The notes under the pieces were generated by a model. That model saw nothing but the letters and a program-made list of their open reading frames with translations, was not told the origin of the DNA and searched no databases. A program made the position numbers and the translations under genes. Positions 1 to 11,939 of a stretch of DNA of 64,000 nucleotides are shown in pieces. Source of the stretch: Bolinopsis microptera (taxonomy: Eukaryota > Ctenophora > Tentaculata > Lobata > Bolinopsidae); NCBI RefSeq assembly GCF_026151205.1, contig NC_087076.1, positions 20,950,828-21,014,827 on the forward strand. Reading direction: 5' to 3'. Position 1 is the stretch's first letter. The number at the start of each line of letters is the position of its first letter.

Positions 1-33
1 TCCTGTAGTTAGAGAGATGTTGCCTCACATTAC

Positions 34-838
34 CTGGCGGTGTGTCAATAATCAAGAAGTCAAGTGATCCCCAGCAAACATCCTCTAAAAATTGCTTTAT
101 CATAGCAGTCTTCTTGGGACCGCGCCAAATCACCGCCTGATCCTGGTTTTCAACCAGATAAGACAAGGATACTGCCGATATTCTCCCAGCCCCAACTGAT
201 TGAGTTAAAGGAACCCAACCTTGATCACAGGAGTGGATGTTTCCCTGAATAGTTCAGAATGAGATTATTATAAGATGTACGGTTATGAAAGAATGGTCAT
301 TATAATTAACAATACATTGTACAATATATAATATATTTATACTGATTGTTGTATAATGTATATAAGTTGATAGCAATAATATATGAACAACCTTCAGTCC
401 AATCATCTTAGAGAGACTTGGTCCACACAGGTCAGCATCAAGGACTCCAACAGAGAATCCTCTTTGAGCGAGATTGAAAGCTATTACCGCAACAGTTGTG
501 CTCTTCCCAACTCCACCTTTACCTGGAATGTTAAATTGCACAAATTGTTAACAACATGATTGTGATATTTAAAAATATTTTTGGAATGCTGTTGGCCCAT
601 AACAAAATTTCTAATTATTTCGTGAATACAACTCGTAAACTGCTCTTTTCAGGTAAATGAAACTGTTCAACGTTGTGAGTAATGTTCCTTATCGGATGTT
701 ACATCTAGGTATTCTTATATTATTGGAAGAGTTCAATCCTGAAGTTAAGCCAGTGAATTTACCTGAAAACACACCAATGATCCGTTTTACACTGGATGTA
801 CCAGAAAACACCTCAGTTGTTTCGTTATTATCATTCAT
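34..838 (-). CDS. NUBP2: NUBP2/CFD1-like P-loop ATPase of cytosolic Fe-S assembly (5' part, three exons)
   Basis: Three coding exons join in phase on the minus strand: 838-763 (start ATG at 838), 522-392 and 244-34, with GT donors and AG acceptors; the gene continues beyond the left edge. The first exon ends in IIGVFSG and splices into GKGGVGKSTT, rebuilding the deviant Walker A motif of the Mrp/NBP35 family. Further marks are DADLCGPSLSKM, a CDQGWVP stretch, IWRGPKK..MIKQF and IDTPPG. The C-D-x-G-W pattern and the short N-terminus without the four-cysteine motif of NUBP1 favour NUBP2 (yeast Cfd1). That family forms a cytosolic scaffold with NUBP1 for [4Fe-4S] clusters. The C-terminal CXXC cluster ligands would lie outside the window. 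An upstream acceptor-like site near 845 leaves open a further 5' exon. Family assignment is strong; the paralogue is likely. Confidence 0.8.
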
Positions 839-2589
839 TCTCTGGCCTACGAAAGGTATGCATTTAAAATAACTATACTGAAATACAATGTTATACCTTT
901 GACACACCAGTTCTAGGTGCAATGTGCATGGTGTATATCAAGATCTGATCCATTCTGGAAAATTTCACTGATCTAAGAGACAGTGACGTAACTCTGCAGT
1001 ACTTAACACAGCTTTTACAGCAGGGTATGGAGGAAATTTCTGTATCCTGTCTCATATGTTTATCAAATGCATAACAAAAAGAGGACTTTTCAAGAAAACA
1101 ACAAATTCAAGAAAACAACAAATTTTTATTTAAATCAATTATAGCAACAATTTGAAAAACTTTTAAAGTTATTCTATTACCAAGGAATATACTACAGGTA
1201 TGGTGACTTGGGCTATTGAGTTGTTAAGTAGATTAAGATTAGTAAACATGCACTTGCATTGTATTTATAAAAACTAGAAATTATGCTTCACAGTAAAATG
1301 GAGAAGCAGGCTGATCTTGGAGAGAGCAGACAGTAAAGTTTATGCACCCACCAGAGCTACCCACCTACCCCAGTTGTTCTTTTTGGTTTATCAGCTTGTA
1401 TTGTTATATTTATGGACCCCAATTCACCACACTAAGAAGAAGTATGTAACAAAATGAGTTAAGTTAATGTCATCATATCAGTTTAAAACAGTAAAAGTTA
1501 AGTTAAGGATTGAATTTCTTAGTGGGAGGTGGATCGTTGGTATACCGTTAAATCGATTTAACACCGCAATTCCAGTCGCAAGCCTGGGACCACTACTAGC
1601 ATTGTCACAACATCTACAAAGCTGCCATATAGCCTGACTGACAATTTTCTCGACTGACTGACAATGTTTCTTCTTTTCCCCATTTAGAATACAACGATTA
1701 GTACATTTTAGCTTATGATTAATATTATATTTTTACCTATTGAGATTAAGATTGACTACCATGGATCCCGTGTGACTATGAAATGAGACCGATCTCGCCC
1801 CATTGGCATGCTCCTTAGTTTGTCAAAGGTGGTGCTGGGCAGATCGCTGGTGTGGTGAGGAGGTTCGGAAGAGGTGCACAATATATGGTGCGAGGTCAAG
1901 GAGGTTGTGTATTGTTATGATGCTATGTTAGTCGCTTTGGTGAACAGGTGTCTGAGTACAGGAATGTACGAGAAAGAGGACTTGATTGCGTGTGGATGCG
2001 TGAGTTGCCTGTCACGTGGTCGTGAGTAGGTTTGATAAGATTTTGCGCGTGCGCGCGTTCCCGGTTTTAGTGAGAAAAGTGTAGCTTTTGCTACAAGATT
2101 GTCTTGGCGCCCTACGCCGATTGATGCCTTATCTTCGTCGTTTGAGATGTCGCTTTGTTCTTGTTAATTCGCGGTCCGGTTGTCCGGTTTAGTGCTATCT
2201 ATTAAGCCGATTAGCTGGCCTCTATCCTAGGATAGGAATATTGAAAGTCGTGAAAGGCCCACGGCGGCATGTTGCAGTTATATGTTCTCCAGAGGAGCTG
2301 TTCATATACCGCATAAGGAGTTAGAAATAAGATTCTTTTTTGACACTAATGCTGCCTCGCCACAAAGTGCAATGCGGACAGACATAAGCCCTGGAAGAAC
2401 AAGCAAAACCTGACAAGGATTCTCACCCTGTATAATAATATCGATATGTTTTTCGTCTAGAAACCCCTCGCCACTTCAATAGATATTGGGTCGGCAAATG
2501 GGTGAGTGAGTGATAAGGTGTAGAATACCTGTGTTAGGGGTGTAGAATGTGAAGGATATACATTCATCACACACACATTGTTATATACT
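839..2589. other. Intergenic, no gene recognised
   Basis: This stretch lies upstream of the NUBP2-like start, so its left part should hold that promoter. I see no long open frame, RNA gene or TE protein. The part from about 1,740 to 2,450 is richer in GC than its surroundings and has no recognised coding content. Confidence 0.4.
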
Positions 2590-2705
2590 TGCTCTATCCA
2601 GAGCCCTTGCGCTTGTAGTAGCATGCGCCCGCCGATCCAGCGGTTTCTTAACTTGTGAAACATGCGCGCCCAGTGCCGCGAAAGTACATGGTTAGGTGAA
2701 TTATA
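2590..2705. repeat. GC-rich dispersed repeat, family E
   Basis: The block starting GCTCTATCCAGAGCCCTTGC and ending in AAGTACATGGTTAGGTGAA recurs at 63,514-63,588 with small differences. Part of it appears inverted at 3,566-3,600 (AAGCGCAAGGGCTCTGAATG). The start contains a short hairpin (GCTCT..AGAGC). It does not encode a protein that I recognise. Confidence 0.6.
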
Positions 2706-3044
2706 TACTAAAGATAATGTACTAGATTTAATAAACAATATACACATAATATAGTTAAGTATGATGAGAAGTAGATGAGTTAAGTAGATATAGTATCATC
2801 GATTACAGTTAATGGCGCAACGTAAAAATTAGCCAAACGTCGCTGAAGTGCTAAGCCAATGAAAAATTGTCTTCTCTCTCATGTCTCAACTGAGAAGATA
2901 CCAGTTAATACTAGTCAGTGTAATATAAGATATATTATGAGTTTGCACAGAATTTTGTAGCCCCGATATCATCTATATGCCATTTAGAGTGTACAGGGAT
3001 AGTAAAAATAGAAATCAACCTGACAAAAAGAACGAAGAAACGAA

Positions 3045-3200
3045 TAATTAAGCGTAAGTAAGTAAGTAAGTTAAGATTATGACATAACATCATCACAAGT
3101 GTCTACAAAATATTATTTGTTATTGCACTCAATAGAAAAATAATTTAAATAAATATATTTTTGCATCAACATTAATAATTTATTAAATTCAATTTTATTA
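3045..3200 (+). mobile_element. LINE 3' end with (TAAG)n, dispersed copy
   Basis: A TAAG tetranucleotide run followed by AGATTATGACATAACATCAT and an AT-rich tail matches the end of the CR1-like reverse-transcriptase fragment at 46,300-46,440. It also matches the inverted copy at 44,650-44,810. It is therefore read as the 3' tail of a truncated LINE. No coding part remains here. Confidence 0.5.
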
Positions 3201-3439
3201 ATTAATAAAATCTAATACACTTTACCTGCACAATGATAACTGATAAAGTCGCCTTTTCAATTTGTATTTAAGATGTTGATTTAATTTGATGCTCAGGACG
3301 AGTGCGCAGCGTAAAATTCCCGATCCTCAAAAAATTTTGCTTTTTAAAAAAACTTCGCACATACAACATAATGATATAAATCCAACAAATTCTTTTTTAT
3401 ATAAAAAACTAAGGTGTGAAACAAGCGTGCAGGCGCGCT

Positions 3440-3545
3440 TGTTTCATTTAACCATTGTTAATGGTTTGGCCCGGCGCGCGCTACTTCATAGCACTTGCCA
3501 TCGGGCTATTTCGAGAAGAAAGCAGCGAGTAACATCCGTCAATTG
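3440..3545 (+). repeat. GC-rich dispersed repeat, family A (copy 1)
   Basis: It begins with ACCATTGTTAATGGTTTGGC, passes through GGCGCGCGCTACTTC and ends near TAACATCCGTCAA. The same order of blocks is found inverted at 3,817-3,940 and 4,034-4,160, and direct but cut by the gap at 13,140-13,247. A partial copy lies at 6,150-6,186. It is non-coding and of the size of a SINE or MITE. Confidence 0.65.
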
Positions 3546-3692
3546 TTTCACCAGTAAGGAGGCGGGAGCGCGCCAGTGCAAGCGCAAGGGCTCTGAATGC
3601 TGAATAGAGTAACGTTTTATTTATGAAACCTTACTGGCACGGGCCTAACTTTGAAAGTAAAAGAAATAAATACTATCAGTTTTTAGTAACAT

Positions 3693-3812
3693 GATTTCGT
3701 ATCACGTCGTGACCCCCCACGGTCGTTTCACTATAGTGTAGAGTTAGTAAAGTTTCTACGATACAGGGGGAGGCGCGAACTCGTGCGCGGCGGGTCATAC
3801 AACGTATGACAA
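3693..3812 (+). repeat. GC-rich dispersed repeat, family B (copy 1)
   Basis: The block opens with GTATCACGTCGTGACCCCCC and closes with GCGGCGGGTCATACAACGTA. It recurs at 5,843-5,946 in the same orientation, and its first 25 bases recur inverted at 34,336-34,366. The inner part includes TTTCTACGATACAGGGGGAG. No coding content. Confidence 0.65.
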
Positions 3813-3816
3813 ATAT

Positions 3817-4160
3817 GATTGACGGATGTTACTCGTCTAAATTTCTTCGAAGTATAGCGCGCGCCGCCCTCTCGAAATGTTCCGAGGCACGTGCTACGAA
3901 ATAGCGCGCGCCGGGCTAGTCCATTAACAATAGACAATAAAGTGATAGTGTCGCTTTGTAAAAATAACTTTTCCTCCCCAGGAAAATTAGGGCCAGGGAG
4001 ATTGTAGATTGGACTCGTCGGACGTTGACGGTCTTGACGGATGTTACTCATCTAAATTTCTTCGAAGTAGCGCGCGCCGCTCTCTTCTCTAAATGTTATG
4101 GCCAGACGGCACGAGCTACGAAGTAGCGCGCGCCGGGCCATATCATTAACAATGGTCAAC
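3817..4160 (-). repeat. Family A repeat, two further inverted copies
   Basis: Copies at 3,817-3,940 and 4,034-4,160 both run from GACGGATGTTACTC through TAAATTTCTTCGAAGTA and GCGCGCGCC to TTAACAATGG or its close variant. They lie opposite to the copy at 3,440-3,545, so the three could fold into large hairpins. Confidence 0.65.
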
Positions 4161-4190
4161 CTTCGAGCGTGCTAAATCACTTAATGCTCT

Positions 4191-4674
4191 ACAGTCGATC
4201 TTCGAGATTGATCTAAACCATAAATAAAAGGGCCCCGACACACGACAGTTGAAACCAATTTCGATCGATGTAATTTCGGGATTATGCATATGATTAATCA
4301 CTCTACACTCGACTGTCACGTACTTTTTCAACTCGTTCTCTAGCTGGTCCTGAACAACTATTCGAAACCCTAACCCTCAAATCTGATCTCAACCCTGACC
4401 CTGATGCCTAACCCAATCCTTAACAAAAGCATATGCTGAAACCCTAACCCTCACAAGAAATTAAACTAACTTTCTTTTACTATATTTGATATTATGGTCA
4501 TATTACGTGATCGAGACAGAATTTTCGCCATTATTGAATATCTCGATCAGGGGAGCATTTTAACCCCATGTCATGGGGGGCCGGGTGATTCGGAATCAGC
4601 GTCCGAAAATACATCGATTGAAGTTGGTTTCAACTGTCGGGGGCGCTTTTAGAACAATCTCGAAGATCGACTGT
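4191..4674. mobile_element. MITE-like element with ~70-85 bp terminal inverted repeats
   Basis: The left end (4,191-4,277: ACAGTCGATCTTCGAGATTG ... CGACAGTTGAAACCAA) is the imperfect reverse complement of the right end (4,605-4,674: ACATCGATTGAAGTTGG ... TCGAAGATCGACTGT). The roughly 480-bp body has no open frame and contains degenerate CCCTAA-like stretches. Related copies sit inside both palindrome arms, at 39,235-39,575 (+) and 51,515-51,845 (-). No convincing target duplication is visible. Probably a non-autonomous DNA element; superfamily unknown. Confidence 0.6.
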
Positions 4675-4676
4675 AT

Positions 4677-5798
4677 ACACAGGGGGAGCTGAAATAGTAG
4701 AGGCTCTTACGGGCATTGTCTGCTCGATACGTTAGGGACCCCAGATACACCTTACTAGACGTATTTTTGACCGTAGAATCGATTGAAAGTGGTTTCAAGA
4801 TGATTGGACTGATTGTTCTGGGGTAAAATCGCAAAAAACCGATTTTTGGGCCAAAAATAGGCCAAAAAACCATGTTTTTTGATATTTTGAGCAAGTTAAT
4901 TTTGTTGGCATGTCGGCAAAACTTGCATAAAGATAGCTAAAAGACAGCCGCACAAGATTGTATAAAAATAAAACAAATCCCTCTATTTGTTCTGAGGTAA
5001 AAATCCAAAAAAGTGGTAAAAATTTTGACTTTTTTGCTTGAAGTTTGAATAATTTTTTGCAGTTGTATTAAATCAACCCAAAAATAGTCACATCGTGTTT
5101 GCCTAAATTTTTCCTTTCCGAGAAGTACCCACTTCATATACTTTATCGAAGTTTGAATATTTTCACTCCGCAAGCGTTTTTGCCAAATTTTCGACGCGCA
5201 CTACGCGCAAAAGCATTTAGTTGTTATCAATTGGCACCCGCGCGTTCATCATAAATTTCAAACAGCTATAACTCAGCGAGATTATGTCCGTTCTAGCTCA
5301 TATTTTCACACTAAATAGAAAATAATGTGATCTTATTGCTGACAAAATATGAATATAATTACTCTATTTGCCTTAGAGTAATAGACTGTCAAAGTTTAAA
5401 ACGCGCATTGGTATAGCACGTGACTAATAAGGCCAAATTTATACTTCTTAACATATTATCGATCCTTAGACATCATACTATTGTGTCCAATTAGCGGTTA
5501 GGTCTCTAAACTCGTAGCAGAAAACACGTCTTTTTGCCCGTAAGAGCCTCTACTAAAACCAGGTTTTAGATCAAACGCTGCCATGTGTAGTCAAACGTCG
5601 CCAAAAGTTGCTCTCGTCCAATGAAATCGCTGCATTATGTAATGTGTAAGCCAAGCTCCGCATATGAATATATGTAATTCAGTTATGCATACTGACTTGC
5701 AAAATGCATCGATTTCATTGGACGAGAGCAACTGTTGGCAACGTTTGACTACAAATGGCAGCATTTGATCGAAAACCTGGTTTCAGCCTCCCCTGTGT
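4677..5798. mobile_element. Nested inverted-repeat element with terminal ACACAGGGG
   Basis: The ends are inverted (ACACAGGGGGAGCTGAAA at 4,677; its relative reads GGTTTCAGCCTCCCCTGTGT at the right end). A 21-base block at 4,695-4,715 has its exact reverse complement at 5,535-5,555. A separate pair of about 77 bases, 5,558-5,634 and 5,705-5,781, forms a near-perfect hairpin with a 70-base loop. No transposase is visible. The element abuts the MITE at 4,191-4,674, leaving two bases between them. Confidence 0.6.
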
Positions 5799-5842
5799 TT
5801 ATATTATGTATTAGAGTGATTTAGCACAGATCATCAATCTTG

Positions 5843-6186
5843 TATCACGTGGTGACCCCCACTGTCGCTTCACTACCCCTGTAGAGTTTCTACGATACAG
5901 GGGGAGCCGCGCACTCGTGCGCGGCGGGTCATACAACGTATGACAAAATTAATCATGCTGAAAATTTGTCAGAACCTTCCAATCATACTTAACTACCGAA
6001 CCTAAATTAAAGGTTAGGGTTAGGTTGTAGATCGTGGATTGACCATTGTAGGTTTACAACCTACCCGGACGCGCGCCGAGCTGGACTCGTCGACCGGTCG
6101 ACGGTCCATGAATATATGGAACAGATATTTTACGAGTATCACCCGTTAAATTGACCATTGTTAATGATCTGGCCCGGCGCGCGTTG
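5843..6186 (+). repeat. Cluster of dispersed repeats B, C and A
   Basis: Family B (5,843-5,946) is followed by family C (6,050-6,105, TTTACAACCTACCCGGACGC ... CTCGTCGACC) and a partial family A (6,150-6,186). Family C recurs at 62,281-62,334 and inverted at about 34,107-34,175. The stretch contains only short chance frames. Confidence 0.6.
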
Positions 6187-7508
6187 ATACATGTTACGTA
6201 TCACAAATATCAGAGATATTATGGATACACCAGGAAGGAGCACCTCTGCGCGGCGTTAGTAAATTTACAAGTTCGCGCGAAAAATAGTCTTATTTTCTTG
6301 GCGCTTTGTTCTCGCGCCGGGAGTGAATCACTAATTAGCTCACTACTCAACTCACAAGCATAATCTACAATCTAGATCTATAAAACGAAGTAAGAGTTGA
6401 ACTTACATAGATCATATGAATATGGATAATAGAAATTACATACACACATAATTGAACAGCATGAGACAAGTGGAAAACAAACAAACTAGAATAGATTTCA
6501 AGCTCGTAAAGGATAGTTGCTTGATATTGGAGATTTCAAAACTCTAGTCCGACAGTCAAAGTTCTCTTGTCTAACTTTAGTGCGTGTCGAACTTGATGAG
6601 TCAAGATAGAGCACTTTAGTTCGACAGAGTCGAACCTCAGGGTTTGTCGAACTACAGTAAGTGACGAACTAGATTGCGTGTCGAACTTGAGTACGTGTAC
6701 CGAATTCACCATGGTAAAAACATCTTCACACCGTAAAATGTACAAAAACTACAAACGGTTCCTCCAACATTGTCTACAGCGGGCAATATCCTTTATTTCA
6801 TTCAATTCTTCTGAAGTATTCATAACCAAATTACGATCTTTAAGATCGTCCATCAATAATTTAAGGAAGCTTTTGGCGGGGCAACCTACGCCCTTTTAAT
6901 TTTGACAAGGCAGCTCAGAAGTAATTGGTTTTAAAACAAAACATAGATAACTCTAGTCCCTTTAAAATATGCGGCTCAGTTACTGGCACGTTCTTACCAA
7001 AACAAATATACATAACTACACTAGCTTACTTATAGAACACAACTCGGAATAATTAGTGGCCTTAACATTCAACCTAAGCAGAACATAGCACTAGCAGACA
7101 AAACATCTGATACTCTTAACTTTAGAAACCTTCTCAATAACCTCTTTTTTAATAACAGAACAATCGTCAGCTAACATGGCAATCAGAATGTTATGGGAAT
7201 GTTCAAAATAATAATTACAAATTTCCCTGTCAACTTCACCCTTAACGTTTGATATTCAAATCAAGCAGTAAGTAAATATTGATAATATAACTAACTAATT
7301 TCCTAAGTTTAGGGCTACATTTTTTAATATAGTCGTAGGACCCACGACTGCACTGTAATCCACCTTGCGTGGCTGAGAGGACCGATTCGTGCTCTCGACA
7401 GTTCAGGACTCAGAACCCCTTAAATTTTTAATGGCAGGTATATCCTGTGAAGGCAGCAAATAAATCTTTGCAATTCAAGTCCAAGATTCTTTATCCAAGA
7501 AGGCTATA
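6187..7508. other. Intergenic, no gene recognised
   Basis: From 6,530 to 6,700 the motif GTCGAAC(T) recurs about every 25-35 bases on one strand or the other. Otherwise there is AT-rich sequence with short frames only. I see no RNA gene or transposon protein. Confidence 0.35.
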
Positions 7509-8201
7509 ATCCCATTGTGACGTTAGTGGCGTAACAGCCACGAGATCTTAGTGGCGAGGTGTCGATCCCAAGCTCCTCACAATGTTGCATCATATCGTTC
7601 AAGGTGGCAGTAGCTGAAAATGGAAAACTGAGCAAACATTTGAAATAGTTTTTTCAAGTAAATTTAAAGAGCAATTTCTATATCAAGATTATTTTGATTT
7701 AATTGACTTTAACGTTGTTGAAAAACTTACTGGTTCCATTCTCCGGAGCTGCGAACCCAAGGTAACGACCATATGGCTGCGCTTTAAGGGTCGTGTGTTC
7801 CTCAGTCAACTGCTGTCTAATCTTGTGTTGATCCAAGACTAACGTACCTGGTTAGATAAACACTTTAACCTCATTTACCTTTTTACACCAAGCAACCAAA
7901 AAAGTTATAAGTTATCAAAATGTTATACCTAAAATCCCATTTGATCGATCGGCTTGGAAATTCGACTCGAAATCCCATATTTATTTTGAAAGCGTTTAGT
8001 TGCCAAAAGGAAAATCTATGAAATCAACAAAAAAAGAAGAGGCATACCTTTATCCTTTCTCCCGTCAAAGTAGAGCGACTTCACTTTCAGATTCCGAATG
8101 TCTTCTAACTCATTCTCTTTAGATCGCTGCACAATTCCTCTCACCTTCTTTACTGTAAGCCGCTTATCACACCCTATAAGCTCGTTATATTTTGGGTTCT
8201 G
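7509..8201 (-). pseudogene. Spliced, transposon-associated 'YFDGRKD' family gene, truncated
   Basis: Three minus-strand exons join in phase: 8201-8048, 7847-7731 and 7613 to a stop near 7,509. The product contains SLYFDGRKDK, then a TEEHTTL stretch, a YLGFAAPENG stretch, and LNDMMQHCEELGI followed by GCYATNV. From memory, this order (YFDGRKD, EEH, YxGHxTP, GCDGTxVN) marks a conserved family of uncharacterised proteins that are repetitive in invertebrate genomes and often treated as transposon-derived. Here the frame stops just after the GCxxTNV motif and a D at that motif is Y, so the C-terminal half is missing. Upstream, 8,210-8,450 (-) contains open stretches broken by stops that may be an older 5' part. 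Splice structure is clear; identity and function are uncertain. Confidence 0.5.
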
Positions 8202-9824
8202 CTGTAGGTTGAGGTTCTGATGTAGGTTCGGATGGGGATACTTTTATGAAGTAAGGTCCAGGAAACGAGCTGCGGAGCAATATCTGTATTCTGTTTAACC
8301 AGCTAGGCTCGGCCTTCTTCTTGTTAAGGTTAATCAAATTGGTCCTCTGACTGTCTTTATTGGCGGTGTAGATTTTGGTGATGAGGTCTCCTTATGACAC
8401 GTTGTACATTCCTTTGTGTGATTCATCCTTTCTCTCCTTCCTCTTCTAGAATATCTGAGGGGGGAGGGTGATCAGAGTAGGTAATATATAACAAGGGATA
8501 TTTTATGGTAGTGCTGTCACGTGACAAAAATGTGCTCTCGTTCGTTCATTACTTAGCCACGACCTGTCGACCGTTTTTGGAGAGGTTTATTAACTACTTC
8601 TCTCTTACTCACTATTACTGCACAATGCACGTGCAGTTTTAGATCAGGAACAAAGACGGGTTCAAGATTAGGATGTATTAGCTACTGGCTACAGGAAAAG
8701 AAGATTTGTTTTTATTAACGGCACTCTTCCCGCAAACACCACATACCAGGAAGAACAAGTATAATTTCAGAGGTTGGTTTCCAGCCACATCAGTGCTCTG
8801 AATAACAGCAGGACGTTGATGTTCCATGGTCTGGACTAGTGTACCACCTTACCACCCTGAGCTTGAGGTGGAACAAGAGCTCCAGTTCGTACAAACTGGT
8901 CTTTACCAGCGTAAGACTTGAGGACTGAGGAGTTCTATCAGTTTCTCTATCAGAAGGATTAGGTCCTTGTAGGAGCTGGAGCTAGCAGGGAGGTCTCCGT
9001 ACATGCCTGACCAAGATGTTAGTTAGAGAAATACACCAAACAATCATAAGTTTAACAAAAACAATTATTACACCAAACAATTATTAATAAAGTGAGGTTA
9101 TAACTGTAAACTTGTTACACCCCGCAATATCACTACAGTCCGGAACAATAATTATTTTAAGTTATGATATTAAGTTTAACATAAGTTAATAGAATATGAT
9201 ATAAGTTACGATTGCAATACTAATATAACATCAGTGAAAAATCACATTACCAGTGACAGAAGATGTCAGAGATTGAGTGACAGATCAAACTGCACATTAG
9301 CTCATTAGTCGTTATAAAAATATTGTGGCTGAAGGTTGCTAAATCATTATCAACATAGCTCAAAGTTATTTTCTAAAAACAAAAGTATTAAGGGGGCCGG
9401 GGGGGGGGGGGGGGGGGGTCTTCATCAAAATTCTCTCGAAATCGACTTTATAGTTGTTTCTGATAGAGGGGAGTGATATCTATCAGCTGCTTTTGGTCTG
9501 TGGACCAAGTCTGTGGACTTCCTCCAGGATCTGGCACAGTAAAGTGTGGGTTATGAAGAGAGAGGTGGTTGATCGTCTAGGTTTGAGATAGGTTGATTAG
9601 TTTCAGGACTTTCTAGTTCCAACAGACTATCTGTCTGTTCCCACAATGGAACTTGTAGGTTGCGTTGTGTTTTAGTTAGAGTGAGTTGACCAAATAATAC
9701 GACTTGAAATCGGGTTGGTTGTAGCTATGTATCAATGTATCAATGTATCAATGTATTAATGTATCAATGTATTAACAATTAGGAACGGTGGTAGGTCTTT
9801 GGGAGGCGTTCAGGAAGTCAAGAA
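8202..9824. other. Intergenic, no gene recognised; short tandem repeat and G-run
   Basis: A G-run interrupted by CC lies at about 9,390-9,418. About six copies of ATGTATCA/ATGTATTA lie at 9,725-9,775. The block 8,700-9,010 looks less AT-rich but has no recognised coding potential. Confidence 0.4.
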
Positions 9825-10439
9825 GTGGGGAATTATAGGTGTGCCCAGGGTTTAAAAAGGGTATCACTCGTGTTGGTCATTGGGCCGACACGTGTGATCC
9901 GCGAGATGAGTTTCGAGTTCCCTGATTTGGGGGTCGAACGGGCTGGGCTCCAGGAAACGATTATCTTAAATGAGCATGAGCTGGACAAACGAGATCAACC
10001 AATCAGGGTTTTCCGTTTATCCATTACTCCATTATTGCACCGTTTCCGGTACTTTAATTATCGCATCATAGACCGTTATTTCATTACTTCACAATCTATT
10101 ACAGATACCCGCAATGTTATTCAGCCAAAGCTTGTTCACTTCTGGTGTCACAAATCATATAAGTGGGATGCTTTAATTATCGTCATGACCTCTAAGTGGG
10201 TTCACGCCATTGCTTTTGGCTGGCAAGTGCCGTTTGTGACCACTTGAGCTGGCAACCTGCCAATACAGGTAGACAGCTGGAAAATAGCCAACAAGGTATG
10301 GAATTATTGTAAGGCTTATAGCAAGGAGAGAAGTGGACCCACAAAAGAATGTCCAAACACCGGAAACATTCCTCTCGGATTGAGACATCCTAGCCTGGCC
10401 TAAGGCATGTGACATGCACCTGCAGGCTGCAGCAAAGCA

Positions 10440-11260
10440 CAGTTAATTTAAATGAAATCGAATCGACGGTTTTATTACAGCTGCCAGCCCCCAGGGTAGA
10501 AGAGAAACATCTCTTGGACACTGATTACGCTGGTGACATGGCCATGTAAGACGACTTAAAGGAGGGGCTGCAGGAAACCACTGAGCTTCTCTGTAAATAC
10601 AGTGCCTATGCGGGTCTGAAGATTAATGCTGGAAAAACACAGAGCATGGCTGTCAGTAAAAGTGCATCGCAGAGGCCGTATTCTAAAGACGACACTATGG
10701 ACATCAGTCTGGAAGGTCTCCCAATACAGCAGGTCAGCAGTTTCACTTACTTGGGTGCAATCATCATTGCGAATGGAACAATTGACAAAGAACTATCAGC
10801 TCGAATTCAAAAGGCCTCTGGGGCATTCTATCAGCTTAGCAGTATATGGTACAGTCGCGGGCTAACATCGCCCCTGTTGATACTTTCGTACGAGCACCTA
10901 GGCTCCGATGCTTTGGCCATGTGGTGAGGTTGCCAGAAGAAAGAATACCCAACTATCTTCTGCACTGGATCCCAAAGAATGGTAAAAGGTCAAGAGGTAG
11001 ACCTCGGAAAAACTGGTTGTCATGTGTCCGGGAGGATGCAGCAATCTTCACAGGTGTCGATAACATCACGATAGAAGATGCAGAACAACAAGCAACAAAC
11101 AGGATTCACTGGAGAGGTCTAACGTATTTTCTGATTCGGACAGATGTCGCTGTCGGACAGATGTCGCCCAATCGTCTAATACACCGGAGAAAGGAGTTAC
11201 TATGTGGTGCAGGCCACTCCAACGACTAGGATCGGATGAGACCTCTTCAAGTACAAGTAA
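10440..11260 (+). pseudogene. Non-LTR retrotransposon reverse transcriptase, C-terminal remnant
   Basis: One frame reads through LDTDYAGDMAM, a degraded palm motif C in which YADD/FADD has become YAGD, followed by a stop. It continues with LCKYSAYAGLKINAGKT and SSFTYLGAII, typical of LINE thumb regions. A second frame (10,846-11,229) carries RLRCFGHVVRLPEERIP, GKRSRGRPRKNW and EDAEQQATNRIHWRGL, the usual LINE C-terminus. The sequence between them (the LLYGCETW region) is missing, so there is an internal deletion with a frame change near 10,870. It is dead by motif loss, a stop and the deletion. The region 9,825-10,247 just upstream is open but unrecognised and may be chance. Confidence 0.75.
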
Positions 11261-11939
11261 GTAAACTATTGAAATCAATCAGCACATTTAAACCTCTACA
11301 GCACGGTTTCACAAAACTGTCCTAATCAATGCAGGCTATGGTCAACGACCTAATTATTCAATTAATTACTCAACTTCAAAGGATAATGGGACATGTCAGG
11401 CAAATCCTGAGAGGTAGAGTAAATTCGCCGAACTTGTTTGCTAATTGTTTAACGGCTGGTCAGTGGTACCATGTGATTGATACGCAAGTAGCTTGTGCAC
11501 GATATTCTCCCCAATACTCAATATGACACTGAACAACTCATTAGAAACTGAGACTTTTGCGAATGTAGGGATCAGGTTCATGCTAATTAAAAAGTGAAGT
11601 TATGTTAAATCTCTCGGCTAATCGCAGAGGACAGAAAAGCTATACAAGTTTTAATAGGACTCAAGAAGAAATGGCAGGGAATGCTCAATACATTCCGGAT
11701 TTTGTACAGTTTTTACCTTCGGTCCCTATATATAGGCCAAGGTGTATACTAAATAAGTATTACCAATACGACAGAGTATAAAGTAAGCGATCAATTACTA
11801 ACGCAACAACAAAAGCAAAACGAAAAATTATGAACTGATTCCAAGATGGCCGACAGAAGTCGGAACTAAGGTTGTACCTGATGCACCGACACCACTCACC
11901 TCTCCACACATCCGCTTCACTGTCAGTTGCAGTTGGACT

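Noticed and set aside
657-872. Plus-strand 71-codon frame
   Set aside because: It is the antisense of the first NUBP2-like exon, whose splice phases and motifs are decisive for the minus strand.
9825-10247. 140-codon plus-strand frame
   Set aside because: No recognisable domain, and adjacent to a dead LINE; kept only as a possible piece of decayed element.
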